Shown here: in pieces, positions 22,941-32,194 of the stretch | How positions within the stretch are numbered: position 1 is the first letter of the stretch | How the letters are laid out: the number at the start of each line of letters is the position of its first letter | Assembly (NCBI RefSeq): GCF_009711225.1 | Contig: NZ_WMIE01000003.1 | Coordinates: 1-64,000, forward strand | Source: Paracoccus aestuariivivens | Lineage (GTDB): Bacteria > Pseudomonadota > Alphaproteobacteria > Rhodobacterales > Rhodobacteraceae | Direction: 5' to 3' | Length of the DNA: 64,000 nt | The notes under the pieces: generated by a model | Databases searched by the model: none | Seen by the model: only the letters and a program-made list of their open reading frames with translations | What the model was told of the DNA's origin: nothing | Position numbers and translations under genes: made by a program

Positions 22941-23886
22941 CCGGCGCGTGATGCTTTGCCTTGCCGCTGTGCTGGGGCTGGTCGTGGCATTCTGGATGCT
23001 GCAAGGGCTGCCCTCGGGGCAGGCCCGCGCCTTTGTCCTGAAGCTTCGCGCCGAGCGGTTGCTGGGCCTTCTGCTGGTCGGGATTTCGACCGGCATCGCA
23101 ACGATCCTGTTCCAGACCGTTGCCGCCAACCGCGTGCTCACGCCGCAGATCATGGGGTTTGATTCCCTTTATATGCTGATGCAGACGATCATGGTCGCGA
23201 CATTCGGCATTGCCGGATTTTCGGCCCTGCCGACCGGCGTCAAGTTTCTGGGCGAGGTCGGCGTGATGGTGCTGCTGGCCTCGATCCTGTTCGGAACCCT
23301 GCTGGGCAAGGGCGTGCGCGACATCCCCCGCACCATCCTGACCGGCGTGATCCTTGGCGTGCTGTTCCGTTCGTTGAACGCATTCGTCGGGCGGGTGCTG
23401 GACCCGAACGAATACGCGGTCGTGCAGCAGGCAAGCTTCGCGAGCTTCAGCAAGATCGACGCAAGCCTGTTGCCCGTGGCCCTTGCCCTGACGGCGGGCG
23501 GGGTGGTCGCCGCGCTTTGCCTGTCGTCGCGACTGGATGTGCTGGGGTTGGGGCGGGATCCCGCGATCTCGCTCGGTTTGCGCCACCAGCGTGAGGTGCT
23601 GGCGAGTTTGGCGATCGTGGCCTTACTGGTTTCCGTATCGACGGCGCTGGTCGGGCCGATCACCTTCTTCGGCCTGATTGTCGCGGGGCTGACCCATGGC
23701 CTGACCCGAAGCCCGCGCCACGCGGCCTTGCTGCCTGTCAGCGCCATGATCGCGGCGGTCACGCTGATCCTTGGCCAGCTCGTTTTCGAGCGCGTGCTGG
23801 GTCAGGCCGCCTTCCTGTCCGTCGTGATCGAATTTGCTGGCGGGCTGTTCTTCCTGTTCCTGCTCATCAGGGGGCGTATCCGATGA
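22933..23886 (+). CDS. Fe-siderophore ABC transporter permease, FecCD family (2)
   Basis: The ATG at 22933 lies inside the last codons of the first permease (8-bp overlap); the frame extends upstream but would duplicate its coding region. The 317-residue protein is highly hydrophobic. It carries LRAERLLGLLLVGISTGIATILFQTVAANRVLTPQIMGFDSLY and the cytoplasmic coupling loop SLGLRHQREVL, then GPITFFGLIVAGLTHGL. Two separate FecCD permeases followed by one ATPase match the petrobactin/anguibactin/catecholate importer layout. Confidence 0.93.
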   Translation: MADRRVMLCLAAVLGLVVAFWMLQGLPSGQARAFVLKLRAERLLGLLLVGISTGIATILFQTVAANRVLTPQIMGFDSLYMLMQTIMVATFGIAGFSALPTGVKFLGEVGVMVLLASILFGTLLGKGVRDIPRTILTGVILGVLFRSLNAFVGRVLDPNEYAVVQQASFASFSKIDASLLPVALALTAGGVVAALCLSSRLDVLGLGRDPAISLGLRHQREVLASLAIVALLVSVSTALVGPITFFGLIVAGLTHGLTRSPRHAALLPVSAMIAAVTLILGQLVFERVLGQAAFLSVVIEFAGGLFFLFLLIRGRIR

Positions 23887-24641
23887 TCCGTATTTCCGAC
23901 CTCTCTTACCGGATCGGCAAGGCCACCATTCTTCGCGATATTTCGACCGAACTGCCGAAAGGAGCGCTGACCGCGCTGATCGGTCCGAACGGTGCAGGAA
24001 AGTCGACCCTGCTGCGGCTGATCGGACGCCTCGAGCCGCTGCAAACCGGATCGGTCAGCCTTGACGGTGCCGATCTTGCCAGCACCCGAACCGAGGATCT
24101 TGCCCTGCGCATGGCCGTCCTTGGCCAGCAGACCGCGATTGCCAGCCGTTTGCGGCTGCGCGAGTTGGTCGGCTTCGGTCGCTGGCCGCATCATCGCGGT
24201 CGCCCATGTGCCAAGGACAGCGCGATTGTCGACGAGGCTTTGGCAGGGTTCGCATTGGGCGATCTCGCCGATCGCTTCATCGACGAGATCTCGGGCGGGC
24301 AGGCGCAACGCGCCTATCTGGCGATGACGGTGGCGCAGGATACCGACTGGTTGTTGCTGGACGAGCCGCTGAACAATCTGGACATGGCCCATGCGCGGGC
24401 CTTGATGTGCCGGTTGGCCGAACTGGTACGCGGATCAGGGAAAAGTGTGGTCACCGTCATCCATGAGGTGAATTACGCTGCCGCTTGGGCCGATCATGTC
24501 GTCGCGATGAAAGATGGTCGCATCGTCGCGCAAGGAACGCCGCACGAGGTTCTGACCAGCGAGACGCTGTCCATGCTGTATGACACACCCGTCACGGTCG
24601 GTACGCATCAGGATCGGCCCCTGATCCTGCATCACGTCTGA
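23883..24641 (+). CDS. Fe-siderophore ABC transporter ATP-binding protein
   Basis: The protein has 252 residues. Walker A is GPNGAGKST near residue 35, the signature is EISGGQAQRAYLAM near residue 137, Walker B is DWLLLDEPLNNLDMA and the switch His is in VVTVIHEVNYAA. It powers the two FecCD permeases upstream and is coupled to them by an ATGA overlap. A GC-rich inverted-repeat region follows before the convergent dioxygenase-like gene and may end transcription from both sides. Confidence 0.95.
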   Translation: MIRISDLSYRIGKATILRDISTELPKGALTALIGPNGAGKSTLLRLIGRLEPLQTGSVSLDGADLASTRTEDLALRMAVLGQQTAIASRLRLRELVGFGRWPHHRGRPCAKDSAIVDEALAGFALGDLADRFIDEISGGQAQRAYLAMTVAQDTDWLLLDEPLNNLDMAHARALMCRLAELVRGSGKSVVTVIHEVNYAAAWADHVVAMKDGRIVAQGTPHEVLTSETLSMLYDTPVTVGTHQDRPLILHHV

Positions 24642-24714
24642 ACCGCCACGCGGGACGCCCGCCCCGCCCCATCGAGGGGCAAGGCAGGCGGGGGGCGATG
24701 CCCCCGTCCCGGCA

Positions 24715-25509
24715 TCAGGTCTTGGGCTCGATCCTGATCCGTGTGCCCCAGGGGTCAGCAAGGCTGTCGCTGCCAAGCGCCGCCAAAGCGGTGGCATCGG
24801 CCTGTAGCACGACCTCGGACAGGCCGGTCACGTTCCGGCTGCGCTTGCCCGCGCCGCGGCTGTTCCAGATGTTTCCCGCCAGATGGTGGTGGTAACCGCC
24901 GGTGGCAAAGAAGCTTGCGCCGAAGCGGTGCGAGGTCCGGTCCATGCCCAGCCGGTTCATGTAGAAATCCTCGGCCTGCGCCACATCGCCCACCTGCAGG
25001 TGAACGTGACCGACCACGGTGTCTTCGGGCGTGGTCGCCCAGCCGTCGCTTCCGTCATCGAGAACGGATTGCAGGTTCAGGGGGGTCGTGTCCATTTCGA
25101 CCTCGGTTCCGGTCCATACCCAGCTGTCGCGGGGGCGATCGACATAGACCTCGATCCCGTTGCCTTCCGGGTCGTGCAGATAGACCGCCTCGCTCACGAG
25201 GTGATCGGACGCACCGTCAAGGCCGATCTGGTTCGCGGCGATGAAGCGAAGCCAGCTTCCCAGTGCCGCGCGGTCGGGCAGCAGGAACGCGGTGTGGAAC
25301 AGCCCCGCCTCGCGCGGGCGGTAGCGGGCGGCCTTGTCGCGATGCAGCTTCAGCAGCGGGCGGTTCCCCGCACCAAGTACCAGCTCCTCGGCATCGCCCG
25401 ACAGGCGCTGCAAGCCAATGATTTTCTGGTAATAATCGCCAACCTTGGACAGGTCGTTGACTGTCAGCGCGACATGTCCGATCTGGATGGGGGCATCACT
25501 GGTTGCCAT
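24715..25509 (-). CDS. Two-module VOC protein, catechol-2,3-dioxygenase-like (CatE type)
   Basis: The ATG at 25509 has AGGAG just upstream, giving 264 residues. Two glyoxalase/VOC modules are visible: IGHVALTVNDLSKVGDYY with LFHTAFLLPDR and EAVYLHDPEGNGIEVYVDRP, then VVGHVHLQVGDVAQAEDFY with HHHLAGNIWNSRGAG and LSEVVLQAD. The His and Glu positions suit a metal site, and the overall pattern resembles CatE-type extradiol dioxygenases. The true substrate is not evident. The location beside catecholate uptake genes raises the possibility that it acts on catechol compounds. It is convergent with the importer operon. Confidence 0.78.
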   Translation of the reverse strand: MATSDAPIQIGHVALTVNDLSKVGDYYQKIIGLQRLSGDAEELVLGAGNRPLLKLHRDKAARYRPREAGLFHTAFLLPDRAALGSWLRFIAANQIGLDGASDHLVSEAVYLHDPEGNGIEVYVDRPRDSWVWTGTEVEMDTTPLNLQSVLDDGSDGWATTPEDTVVGHVHLQVGDVAQAEDFYMNRLGMDRTSHRFGASFFATGGYHHHLAGNIWNSRGAGKRSRNVTGLSEVVLQADATALAALGSDSLADPWGTRIRIEPKT

Positions 25510-25676
25510 GGCGATCTCCTTTGCGTGTCTGATTTGACACCAATCTAGGCGATCACGATTTGCCCTGAAATGGCGGGTAATGGGTAACACAATCGCCCGA
25601 ATGGAGACAATTCGACCAATTGCCTTCCGTGGCCCTTGGGCGCATTATGCGGGACCCTTTTTCCAGCCGGTGCGCA

Positions 25677-26885
25677 ATGAAACCCAGACCCCAAACTCCG
25701 CATCGGCAGGCCAAGTCCCGCGCTCCGGCTGCCCCCCGCCCGCCCGTGGCAGAGAAACCCGAAACCGCGCCGCTGGCCGCCGACCAGTCGCGGATGGAGA
25801 TCTATCTGGTCGCCACACCGGGGCTCGAGGAACCGCTGGCGCAGGAGGCCTCGGCGCTAGGCTTCGACATCCGCCCCGAGCAGGGCGGCGTGACCTTTAC
25901 CGGCGGTTGGCCCGATGTGTGGCGCGCGAACCTGCAGATGCGGGGCGCGACCCGTGTTCTGGTCCGCATCGGTTCGTTCCGCGCGATGCATCCGGCGCAG
26001 CTGGACAAGCGGGCGAAGCGTTTCCCCTGGTCAGACTTCCTGCGCGCGGATGTGCCCGTGCGGGTCGAGGCGACCAGCCGGAAATCCCGCATCTATCATG
26101 CCGGTGCGATCACCCAGCGGATCGAGGCCGCGATCACGGAAAGCCTTGGCGCGCCCATCGCCGATGACGCCCCCGTGACCATCAAGGTCCGGATCGAGGA
26201 CGACCTTTGCACGATCAGCCTTGATTCCTCGGGCGAGTCGCTGCATCGCCGTGGCCACAAGCAGGCTGTCGGCAAGGCCCCCATGCGCGAGACCATGGCC
26301 GCGATGTTCCTGCGCCAATGTGGCTTTGACGGGACCGAGCCGGTGCTGGACCCGATGTGCGGCTCGGGGACGTTTGTCATCGAAGCTGCCGAGATGGCCG
26401 CCGGTCTGCAACCAGGTCGCGTCCGCGACTTCGCGTTCCAGCACTTCACCAGTTTCGATCCGGCGGCATGGGCGGCGATGAAGGCCGATACGGCCCGCGT
26501 CACGCCTGAACTGCGTTTTTACGGCAGCGACCGCGATCCGGGCGCGATCCGCATGAGCAGCGAGAACGCCGAACGCGCTGGCTTGATCGGTTGGACCGCG
26601 TTCAGGAACCTGTCGATCAGCGACATCGAGCGCCCCGAAGGGCCTGCCGGTCTGGTCATCATCAACCCGCCCTATGGCGCGCGGATCGGCAATAAGGGGC
26701 CACTATTCGGCCTGCACGCCGCGATGGGCGAAGTCCTGCGCGAGCGGTTCAAGGGCTGGCGCGTCGGCATCGTCACCAGCGACCCGCAGCTTGCCCGCGC
26801 GACCGGCCTGCCATTCCGCGAACCCGGTCCCTATGTCGCGCATGGCGGGCTGAAGATCCGGCTGTATCTGACCGCGCCGCTTTAA
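25677..26885 (+). CDS. THUMP-domain class I SAM-dependent RNA methyltransferase
   Basis: The protein has an N-terminal THUMP/ferredoxin-like RNA-binding region (MEIYLVATPGLEEPLAQEASALGF through AMHPAQLDKRAKRF). A Rossmann methyltransferase domain follows with PVLDPMCGSGTFVIEAAEMA and the catalytic NPPYG motif in LVIINPPYGARIG. This matches the RlmL N-terminal-domain/YpsC family that makes N2-methylguanosine in 23S rRNA. The start is uncertain: ATGs at 25647, 25677 and 25794 are in frame and none has a strong ribosome binding site; 25677 is taken as a compromise. It converges on the YkuD gene with a 4-bp overlap of stops. Confidence 0.88.
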   Translation: MKPRPQTPHRQAKSRAPAAPRPPVAEKPETAPLAADQSRMEIYLVATPGLEEPLAQEASALGFDIRPEQGGVTFTGGWPDVWRANLQMRGATRVLVRIGSFRAMHPAQLDKRAKRFPWSDFLRADVPVRVEATSRKSRIYHAGAITQRIEAAITESLGAPIADDAPVTIKVRIEDDLCTISLDSSGESLHRRGHKQAVGKAPMRETMAAMFLRQCGFDGTEPVLDPMCGSGTFVIEAAEMAAGLQPGRVRDFAFQHFTSFDPAAWAAMKADTARVTPELRFYGSDRDPGAIRMSSENAERAGLIGWTAFRNLSISDIERPEGPAGLVIINPPYGARIGNKGPLFGLHAAMGEVLRERFKGWRVGIVTSDPQLARATGLPFREPGPYVAHGGLKIRLYLTAPL

Positions 26886-27415
26886 TCCTTGCCGTGCCGC
26901 GCCGCAGCCCGTTTCGCGGGCCAGCGGGGCAGGGCGGGGACGTCCAGAACCTCGCCCGGCTCGATCACCGATGCGAGCCAAGCCAGATCCCGCCGCGCCA
27001 TCGCGATGCAACCCGCCGTCGGAAAGCCGGGTCTGCGCCATTGGTGCAGGAAAATCGCCGAACCCTTGCCTGCCTCGGCATCGGGCCAGTTCCAGTCGGT
27101 AATCAGCACGATGTCGTAAAGCGGATCGGCGCGGCGCAATGCCTCGTGGCTGGGGGAAAAGGGCGCGCGGACATACTGGTTATATTCGACATCGCCCGAC
27201 GCATCGCACCACAGATCCCCCGTCAGGATCGGCTGCGCCCATCTGGCGGGACGGGCCACGCGGTCGGGTCGGTACAGCAGCCCGACGATGCGGTGTTCGC
27301 CGATCGGCGTCGCGCCGTCGCCCTCGCGCTTGTTAAGGGTCAAGCCGCCACGCCCGACGCTGCAAGGGATGATCCTGCCGCGCGCACCCAGTCCCATCGG
27401 TGTCAGTCGTATCAT
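26882..27415 (-). CDS. L,D-transpeptidase (YkuD) family protein
   Basis: The 177-residue protein carries the YkuD catalytic block FLHQWRRPGFPTAGCIAMARRDL with the conserved His and nucleophile Cys. It lacks a signal peptide and a peptidoglycan-binding domain, and the N-terminal half (GRIIPCSVGRGGL, KREGDGATPIG) is the short YkuD core. Such small versions occur widely in alphaproteobacteria; the substrate is presumably peptidoglycan if the protein is exported. The ATG overlaps the stop of ribA, so the two genes are co-transcribed. Confidence 0.88.
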   Translation of the reverse strand: MIRLTPMGLGARGRIIPCSVGRGGLTLNKREGDGATPIGEHRIVGLLYRPDRVARPARWAQPILTGDLWCDASGDVEYNQYVRAPFSPSHEALRRADPLYDIVLITDWNWPDAEAGKGSAIFLHQWRRPGFPTAGCIAMARRDLAWLASVIEPGEVLDVPALPRWPAKRAAARHGKD

Positions 27416-28473
27416 AGCAGATGCCCCGATTTTTCGGCCTTCACGTCCAGATAATTCGTGTTGTGGCGGTTGCGCTGGGTGATCAGCGGCACGCGCTCGG
27501 CCACGGCAATGCCATGCCCTTCCAGCATCGACACCTTGCGCGGGTTGTTCGTCATCAGCCGGACCGAGTTGAACCCCATCTTGCGCAGGATACCCGCGCC
27601 GATGCGGAAGTCGCGCTCGTCATCCTCGAAGCCCAGACGATGGTTGGCCTCGACCGTGTCGAAACCCTGATTTTGCAGCGCATAGGCCCGCATCTTGTTG
27701 GCCAGCCCGATGCCGCGCCCCTCTTGATTCAGATACAGCAGGACACCTTCGCCCGCCTGACCCATCGCGGCCAAGGCCGTATGTAGTTGCGGCCCGCAAT
27801 CGCATTTCAGACTGCCCAGCACGTCGCCGGTAAAACAGGCCGAATGCAGCCGCGCCAGAACGGGTTCCGCGCGTGAGGGGCTGCCGATCTCGACGGCGTA
27901 ATGCTCGGCCGCGCCATCATCGGGGCGGAAAATGTGCAGCTTCGAGTTTTCGGCCGCGAGCAGGGGCAGACGGGCAGCCGCCACCGGAGTCATCGCGGCT
28001 TCGGTCGCCAGTTGCTCTAGCGCCGGTCCGGGTTGCAGGCGCGTAAGGCCCTCGGGGATGGATTCGACCCGCACCAGCAGCACGGCGGGCAGAAGCTGCG
28101 CCGATTTGACCAAGGCGATCGCCGCGCGATGGGCGGTGACATCGCCGCCGCGCTCGCTGCGCAGCGGTCCCTTCATCGGGGTCATCAGATCGCCCGCCGG
28201 ATCGGCTACGGCGCGCAACCATGCCAGATCGGCGTCCAGCGGCACCTCGATGCGGGCCAGATCGCCGTCATAGACCCGCGCCTTGAGCGTCCCCGCGCGC
28301 CAGCTTGTGACGGTCAGAACGGCGGGCCCCATGGTTCGCAGCAGAGCCAGACGGCCAGAGGACAGGGTCTCGACCGCGGCGGCCAGATGGTCGCCGATCA
28401 CGATCGGCAGGCCCATCCGCAAATCACTGCGGGCGCGCGAAACGGTCTCGGTCAGGGTCGGGATCAGGGACAT
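27412..28473 (-). CDS. ribA: GTP cyclohydrolase II with N-terminal extension
   Basis: RibA opens GTP in the first step of riboflavin synthesis. From the ATG at 28473 it has 353 residues. The catalytic part has ARLHSACFTGDVLGSLKCDCG with the three zinc-binding Cys, then LLYLNQEGRGIGLANKMRAY and LMTNNPRKVSMLEGHGI. A typical RibA is about 200 residues; here some 150 residues precede it without a DHBP synthase motif that I can recognise, probably a degenerate or regulatory domain. It is the first gene of a two-gene operon with the YkuD protein. Confidence 0.9.
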   Translation of the reverse strand: MSLIPTLTETVSRARSDLRMGLPIVIGDHLAAAVETLSSGRLALLRTMGPAVLTVTSWRAGTLKARVYDGDLARIEVPLDADLAWLRAVADPAGDLMTPMKGPLRSERGGDVTAHRAAIALVKSAQLLPAVLLVRVESIPEGLTRLQPGPALEQLATEAAMTPVAAARLPLLAAENSKLHIFRPDDGAAEHYAVEIGSPSRAEPVLARLHSACFTGDVLGSLKCDCGPQLHTALAAMGQAGEGVLLYLNQEGRGIGLANKMRAYALQNQGFDTVEANHRLGFEDDERDFRIGAGILRKMGFNSVRLMTNNPRKVSMLEGHGIAVAERVPLITQRNRHNTNYLDVKAEKSGHLL

Positions 28474-28606
28474 CGGAGCAGCCAAACTGAAACAAACTGA
28501 AACATAGGGACGTTTTCCGACAACTCCATGTGAGAATTGCTGCAATGCGCTGGACGCGAGCGCCCCCGCACCTCACGTTTCCGCCATATCGCCAAAGGAG
28601 GCAAGA

Positions 28607-29293
28607 ATGGCCGGACTTAAAAAGATCCTGCTGGTTGACGATGAGGAAGATCTGCGCGAGGCGCTGGCCGAACAACTTGTCGCCACCGAAGATTTCGAAG
28701 TGTTCGAGGCTGGCTCGGGCCACGAGGCGGTCGAACGCACCAAAGGCGCGATTTTCGATCTGGTCGTGCTGGATGTCGGATTGCCCGATACCGACGGGCG
28801 GGAATTGTGCAAGCGCCTGCGCAAGCAAGGCGTGAAATGCCCGATCGTCATGCTGACGGGCCATGACACCGATGCGGACACGATCCTTGGCCTTGATAGC
28901 GGTGCGAACGACTACATCATCAAGCCGTTCAAATTCCCGGTGCTTCTGGCCCGCCTGCGCGCGCAGTTGCGGACGCATGAGCAGTCAGAGGATGCGATCT
29001 TCCAGCTTGGGCCGTATACGTTCAAGCCCGCGATGAAGCTTCTGATCGATCCCAAGGACCGCAAGATCCGCCTGACCGAGAAGGAAACGAACATCCTCAA
29101 GTTCCTGTATCGCGCGCAGGACGGTGTCGTGCCGCGCGACGTGCTGCTGCACGAGGTTTGGGGCTATAACGCCGGTGTGACGACGCACACGCTGGAAACC
29201 CATATCTACCGCCTGCGCCAGAAGATCGAGCCCGATCCGTCAAGCGCGCGCCTGCTGGTGACCGAATCCGGCGGATACCGGCTGGTCGCCTGA
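28607..29293 (+). CDS. OmpR-family response regulator
   Basis: The protein has 228 residues. The receiver domain (about 1-120) has the acidic pair DDEED, phosphoacceptor Asp56 in LVVLDVGLPDTDG, the Thr of MLTGHD and the Lys in YIIKPF. The C-terminal winged helix (about 130-228) shows RLTEKETNILKFLYRA and LLHEVWGYNAGVTTHTLETHIYRLRQKIE. No histidine kinase is adjacent, so it is an orphan in this window. A hairpin terminator lies downstream at 29368-29396. The ribosome binding site AAAGGAGG lies just before the ATG. Confidence 0.94.
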   Translation: MAGLKKILLVDDEEDLREALAEQLVATEDFEVFEAGSGHEAVERTKGAIFDLVVLDVGLPDTDGRELCKRLRKQGVKCPIVMLTGHDTDADTILGLDSGANDYIIKPFKFPVLLARLRAQLRTHEQSEDAIFQLGPYTFKPAMKLLIDPKDRKIRLTEKETNILKFLYRAQDGVVPRDVLLHEVWGYNAGVTTHTLETHIYRLRQKIEPDPSSARLLVTESGGYRLVA

Positions 29294-29367
29294 CGCATCG
29301 GGAACCATGGGGCCTTTCGCGGGTTTTCCCCGCGAAGCCCAGTGGTTCGGCGGATACGGCCACATGC

Positions 29368-29396
29368 AAGACCCGGTCCCCTGTGGCCGGGTCTTT
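29368..29396 (+). terminator. Terminator after the response regulator
   Basis: AAGACCCGG (29368-29376) and CCGGGTCTT (29387-29395) form a 9-bp stem with a 10-nt loop, followed by TTGCG. It lies 75 bp after the response-regulator stop. Confidence 0.65.
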
Positions 29397-29543
29397 GCGT
29401 TTCTGCCCGCGCGGCAGGCACGCCCCGGACGGCCCGTCGAGGGCCGCCCGTGTCGCGGGGGCCTTGCCCCCGAACCCCTCGCGCCAGTGGACAAAGCCCG
29501 TCCGGCCCCCTAGGTTCGCGCCTCGATCAACCGGAGGCTTTTC

Positions 29544-30329
29544 ATGTTCACCCTTGCCACCTGGAACATCAACTCGGTCCGTCTGCGCGAGGCGCTGGTC
29601 TCGCGGCTGCTGACCGAAGAGGCCCCCGACATCCTGTGCCTGCAAGAGATCAAGACACCCGTCGAGAAATTCCCGACCGAGGCCTTTGCCGCCCTTGGCT
29701 ATCGCTACCTCGTGGCCCGCGGTCAAAAGGGCTATAACGGCGTTGCCATCCTGTCGAAGCTGCCCTTGGAGGATGCGGGCGACCGCGATTACGCCGCCCT
29801 TGGCCATGCCCGCCATGTCGCTGCCAAGCTGGAGAACGGCGTCACCATCCACAATTTCTATGTCCCTGCCGGTGGCGATATTCCCGACCGCGAGCAGAAC
29901 GTGAAATTCGGCCAGAAGCTGGATTTCCTGACCGAGATGCGCGACGCCTTCCACGCCGACAACCCGTCGAAATCCATCATGGTGGGCGATCTGAACATCG
30001 CACCCCGCGAGGATGATGTCTGGTCCCACAAGCAATTGCTGAAGATCGTCAGCCACACGCCCGTCGAGGTCGAGCATCTGGGCGCCGCGCAGGACGCGGG
30101 CAAATGGGTCGACATCACCCGTCAGGACATCCCCTCGGGCCTGCTTTACAGCTGGTGGAGCTACCGCGCCAAGGATTGGGACGCTGCCGACAAGGGCCGT
30201 CGTCTGGACCATATCTGGGCCACGCCGGACATCTCGAATGCGGGCCACGCCAGCCGCATCCTGCGTCCCGTGCGCGGCTGGGAGCAGCCCAGCGATCACG
30301 TCCCGGTTCTGGCCAGCTTCGACCTGTGA
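29544..30329 (+). CDS. xth: Exodeoxyribonuclease III (AP endonuclease)
   Basis: The protein has 261 residues. Exo III/AP endonuclease motifs run in order: ATWNINSVRLRE, LCLQEIKTPVEKFP with the metal-binding Glu, GYNGVAILSKLP, NFYVPAGGD, MVGDLNIAPREDDVW, and the C-terminal RLDHIWATP and SDHVPVLASFDL with the catalytic His. It removes abasic sites and 3' blocks in base excision repair. AACCGGAGGC provides the ribosome binding site. It lies alone between the response regulator and the thioredoxin-TPR operon. Confidence 0.95.
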   Translation: MFTLATWNINSVRLREALVSRLLTEEAPDILCLQEIKTPVEKFPTEAFAALGYRYLVARGQKGYNGVAILSKLPLEDAGDRDYAALGHARHVAAKLENGVTIHNFYVPAGGDIPDREQNVKFGQKLDFLTEMRDAFHADNPSKSIMVGDLNIAPREDDVWSHKQLLKIVSHTPVEVEHLGAAQDAGKWVDITRQDIPSGLLYSWWSYRAKDWDAADKGRRLDHIWATPDISNAGHASRILRPVRGWEQPSDHVPVLASFDL

Positions 30330-30404
30330 TGCGCCCTTTCGCTCAGGGCCGTCACGCACCATATTGCGCCTGACACATAAAACCCGACACTGCAGGGGAA
30401 ATAC

Positions 30405-31322
30405 ATGGCCATGCTATTTGACGGCGCCGCTTCGAGCGCCCCGCAAACCGAAGACTTCATCATTGACGTGACCGAAGCCAATTTCATGGCCGAGGTCGTA
30501 GAAAAGTCGATGCAGATTCCGGTCATCGTGGATTTCTGGGCGCCGTGGTGCGGCCCCTGCAAGACCCTTGGCCCCCAGATGGAGGCCGAGGTCGCCCGCC
30601 ACAAAGGCCGGGTCCGCATGGCCAAGATCAATGTCGACGAAAACCAGATGATCGCCGCGCAAATGCGCGTGCAGTCGATCCCGACCGTCTATGCCTTTTT
30701 CCAGGGCCAGCCCGTCGATGGGTTCCAGGGTTCGATTTCGCAAAGCGAGATCAAGAAATTCGTCGAGAAGCTTGCCGCGATGGGCGGCGATGACGGCGGA
30801 CTGGCCGACGCCCTTGAAGCCGCCGAGGCGATGCTGACCGAAGGCGCGGCCGATGATGCCGCCGAAACCTTCGCCGCCATCATCGAGGAAGAGCCGGAAA
30901 ACGCCATCGCCTGGGGCGGCCTGATCCGCTCGCGCATGGCACAGGACGATCTGGACGGGGCCGAGGCCGATCTGGCCCGCGTTCCCGCCGCTGCGGCGAA
31001 TGCCGCGCCGGTCGAGGCCGCGCGCGCGCAGTTGCAACTGGCCCGTCAGGCCGCGTCCGCCGGTCCGCTCGACGATCTGCGCCTCAAGGTCGAGGCGGAT
31101 CCCGCCGATCAACAGGCCCGCTTCGATTACGCGACGGCCCTGCATGCGGGGGGCGAGATCGAACTGGCGATCGACCAGCTTCTGGAAAGCTTCCGCCGCG
31201 ACCGCGAATGGAACGAAGGCGCGGCCAAGGTCCAGCTTATCACCATTTTCGACGCGCTGAAGCCGACCGATCCGATCGCGCAAAAAGGCCGTCGTCGCCT
31301 CTCGTCGCTGATTTTCCTGTAA
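30405..31322 (+). CDS. Thioredoxin-TPR fusion protein (CnoX/YbbN-like)
   Basis: The protein has 305 residues. The N-terminal thioredoxin domain (about 20-125) has VDFWAPWCGPCKTLGP with Cys49 and Cys52, and IPTVYAFFQGQPVDGF with the cis-Pro. The C-terminal ~170 residues are TPR-like helical repeats (LADALEAAEAMLTEGAADDAAETFAAII and following). In E. coli YbbN/CnoX has this layout and acts as a chaperone-holdase linked to DnaK and GroEL. Here the full CxxC is present, so redox activity is possible. It leads an operon with the Lon-N and Trm112 proteins. Confidence 0.92.
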   Translation: MAMLFDGAASSAPQTEDFIIDVTEANFMAEVVEKSMQIPVIVDFWAPWCGPCKTLGPQMEAEVARHKGRVRMAKINVDENQMIAAQMRVQSIPTVYAFFQGQPVDGFQGSISQSEIKKFVEKLAAMGGDDGGLADALEAAEAMLTEGAADDAAETFAAIIEEEPENAIAWGGLIRSRMAQDDLDGAEADLARVPAAAANAAPVEAARAQLQLARQAASAGPLDDLRLKVEADPADQQARFDYATALHAGGEIELAIDQLLESFRRDREWNEGAAKVQLITIFDALKPTDPIAQKGRRRLSSLIFL

Positions 31323-31323
31323 T

Positions 31324-31962
31324 ATGGCCAAAACCGAGGAACTGCCGGTCGAGATCCCGCTGTTTCCGCTGAGCGGGGCGGTCCTGCTGCCCCGCACCCG
31401 CTTGCCGCTTCAGGTCTTCGAGCCGCGCTATCTGCAGATGGTCGAGGACGTGCTGAAAACCCGCTCGCGACTGATCGGCATCATCCAACCGGTGCAAATG
31501 GGGGCCGAGCGGCTGTGCCAGATCGGCTGCGCTGGCCGGATCGTCGCTTTTTCGGAACTGGATGACCGCCGCGTGATGATCTCGCTGCGGGCGCGGTCAC
31601 GGTTCCGGCTGCTCAAGTCGGATTCGACCGACACGCCCTACCGCGTCGGTCGTGTCGACTGGTCCGGTTTCGAGGCCGACCGCGATCCGCGCTGCCAGAC
31701 GGTCGAAGGCTTCGACCGCGAGGTTCTGATCCAGCGCATCAAGCGTTACGCGGAATTGCGTGGTCTGGCCTCGGATTGGGGCGCGGCCGCGGTTACCGAA
31801 GAAGAGACACTGGTCAATTCGCTGGCCATGCTGCTGCCTTTCTCGGCCGAGGAAAAACAGGCGCTGCTGGAAAGCCCGACCCTTGCGGACCGCCGCGAAT
31901 TGCTGGACGGGCTGCTGGAATACGCCCTGAGGGGCGGCGATGACGAGGAAACGATCCAATGA
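31324..31962 (+). CDS. LON peptidase substrate-binding-domain protein
   Basis: The 212-residue protein consists only of the Lon N-terminal domain, without ATPase or protease parts. [38 protein letters not shown] at the start is diagnostic of the family, followed by [19 protein letters not shown] and [10 protein letters not shown]. The role is unknown but presumably protein binding. It starts 1 bp after the thioredoxin-TPR stop and overlaps the Trm112 gene by ATGA, so the three are one operon. Confidence 0.92.
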   Translation: MAKTEELPVEIPLFPLSGAVLLPRTRLPLQVFEPRYLQMVEDVLKTRSRLIGIIQPVQMGAERLCQIGCAGRIVAFSELDDRRVMISLRARSRFRLLKSDSTDTPYRVGRVDWSGFEADRDPRCQTVEGFDREVLIQRIKRYAELRGLASDWGAAAVTEEETLVNSLAMLLPFSAEEKQALLESPTLADRRELLDGLLEYALRGGDDEETIQ

Positions 31963-32183
31963 CCGATGCGAAATCTCCGGTGGCTGCGACCACATCCGCA
32001 AGCGAGCGTGGCTTTGATCGCCACATGCTTGAGGCTCTGGTCTGTCCGGTCACCCACACCACGCTGCGTTACGACGCCCAGCGGCAGGAACTGATCTCGG
32101 AAGCTGCGGGTCTGGCCTTTCCGATCCATGACGGCATCCCGATCATGCTGATCGACGAGGCGCGCCAGCTTAAAGCCGACTAG
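31959..32183 (+). CDS. Trm112-family protein
   Basis: The 74-residue protein has the Trm112/YcaR core: [50 protein letters not shown]. Bacterial members are small zinc-ribbon-like proteins; here only one Cys remains in the first knuckle (CPVT), so metal binding is doubtful. Eukaryotic Trm112 activates methyltransferases; the bacterial role is unclear. It is the last gene of the operon and is followed at once by a periodic TGTAC repeat and a terminator. Confidence 0.9.
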   Translation: MTDAKSPVAATTSASERGFDRHMLEALVCPVTHTTLRYDAQRQELISEAAGLAFPIHDGIPIMLIDEARQLKAD

Positions 32184-32194
32184 GCGAAACCCGC

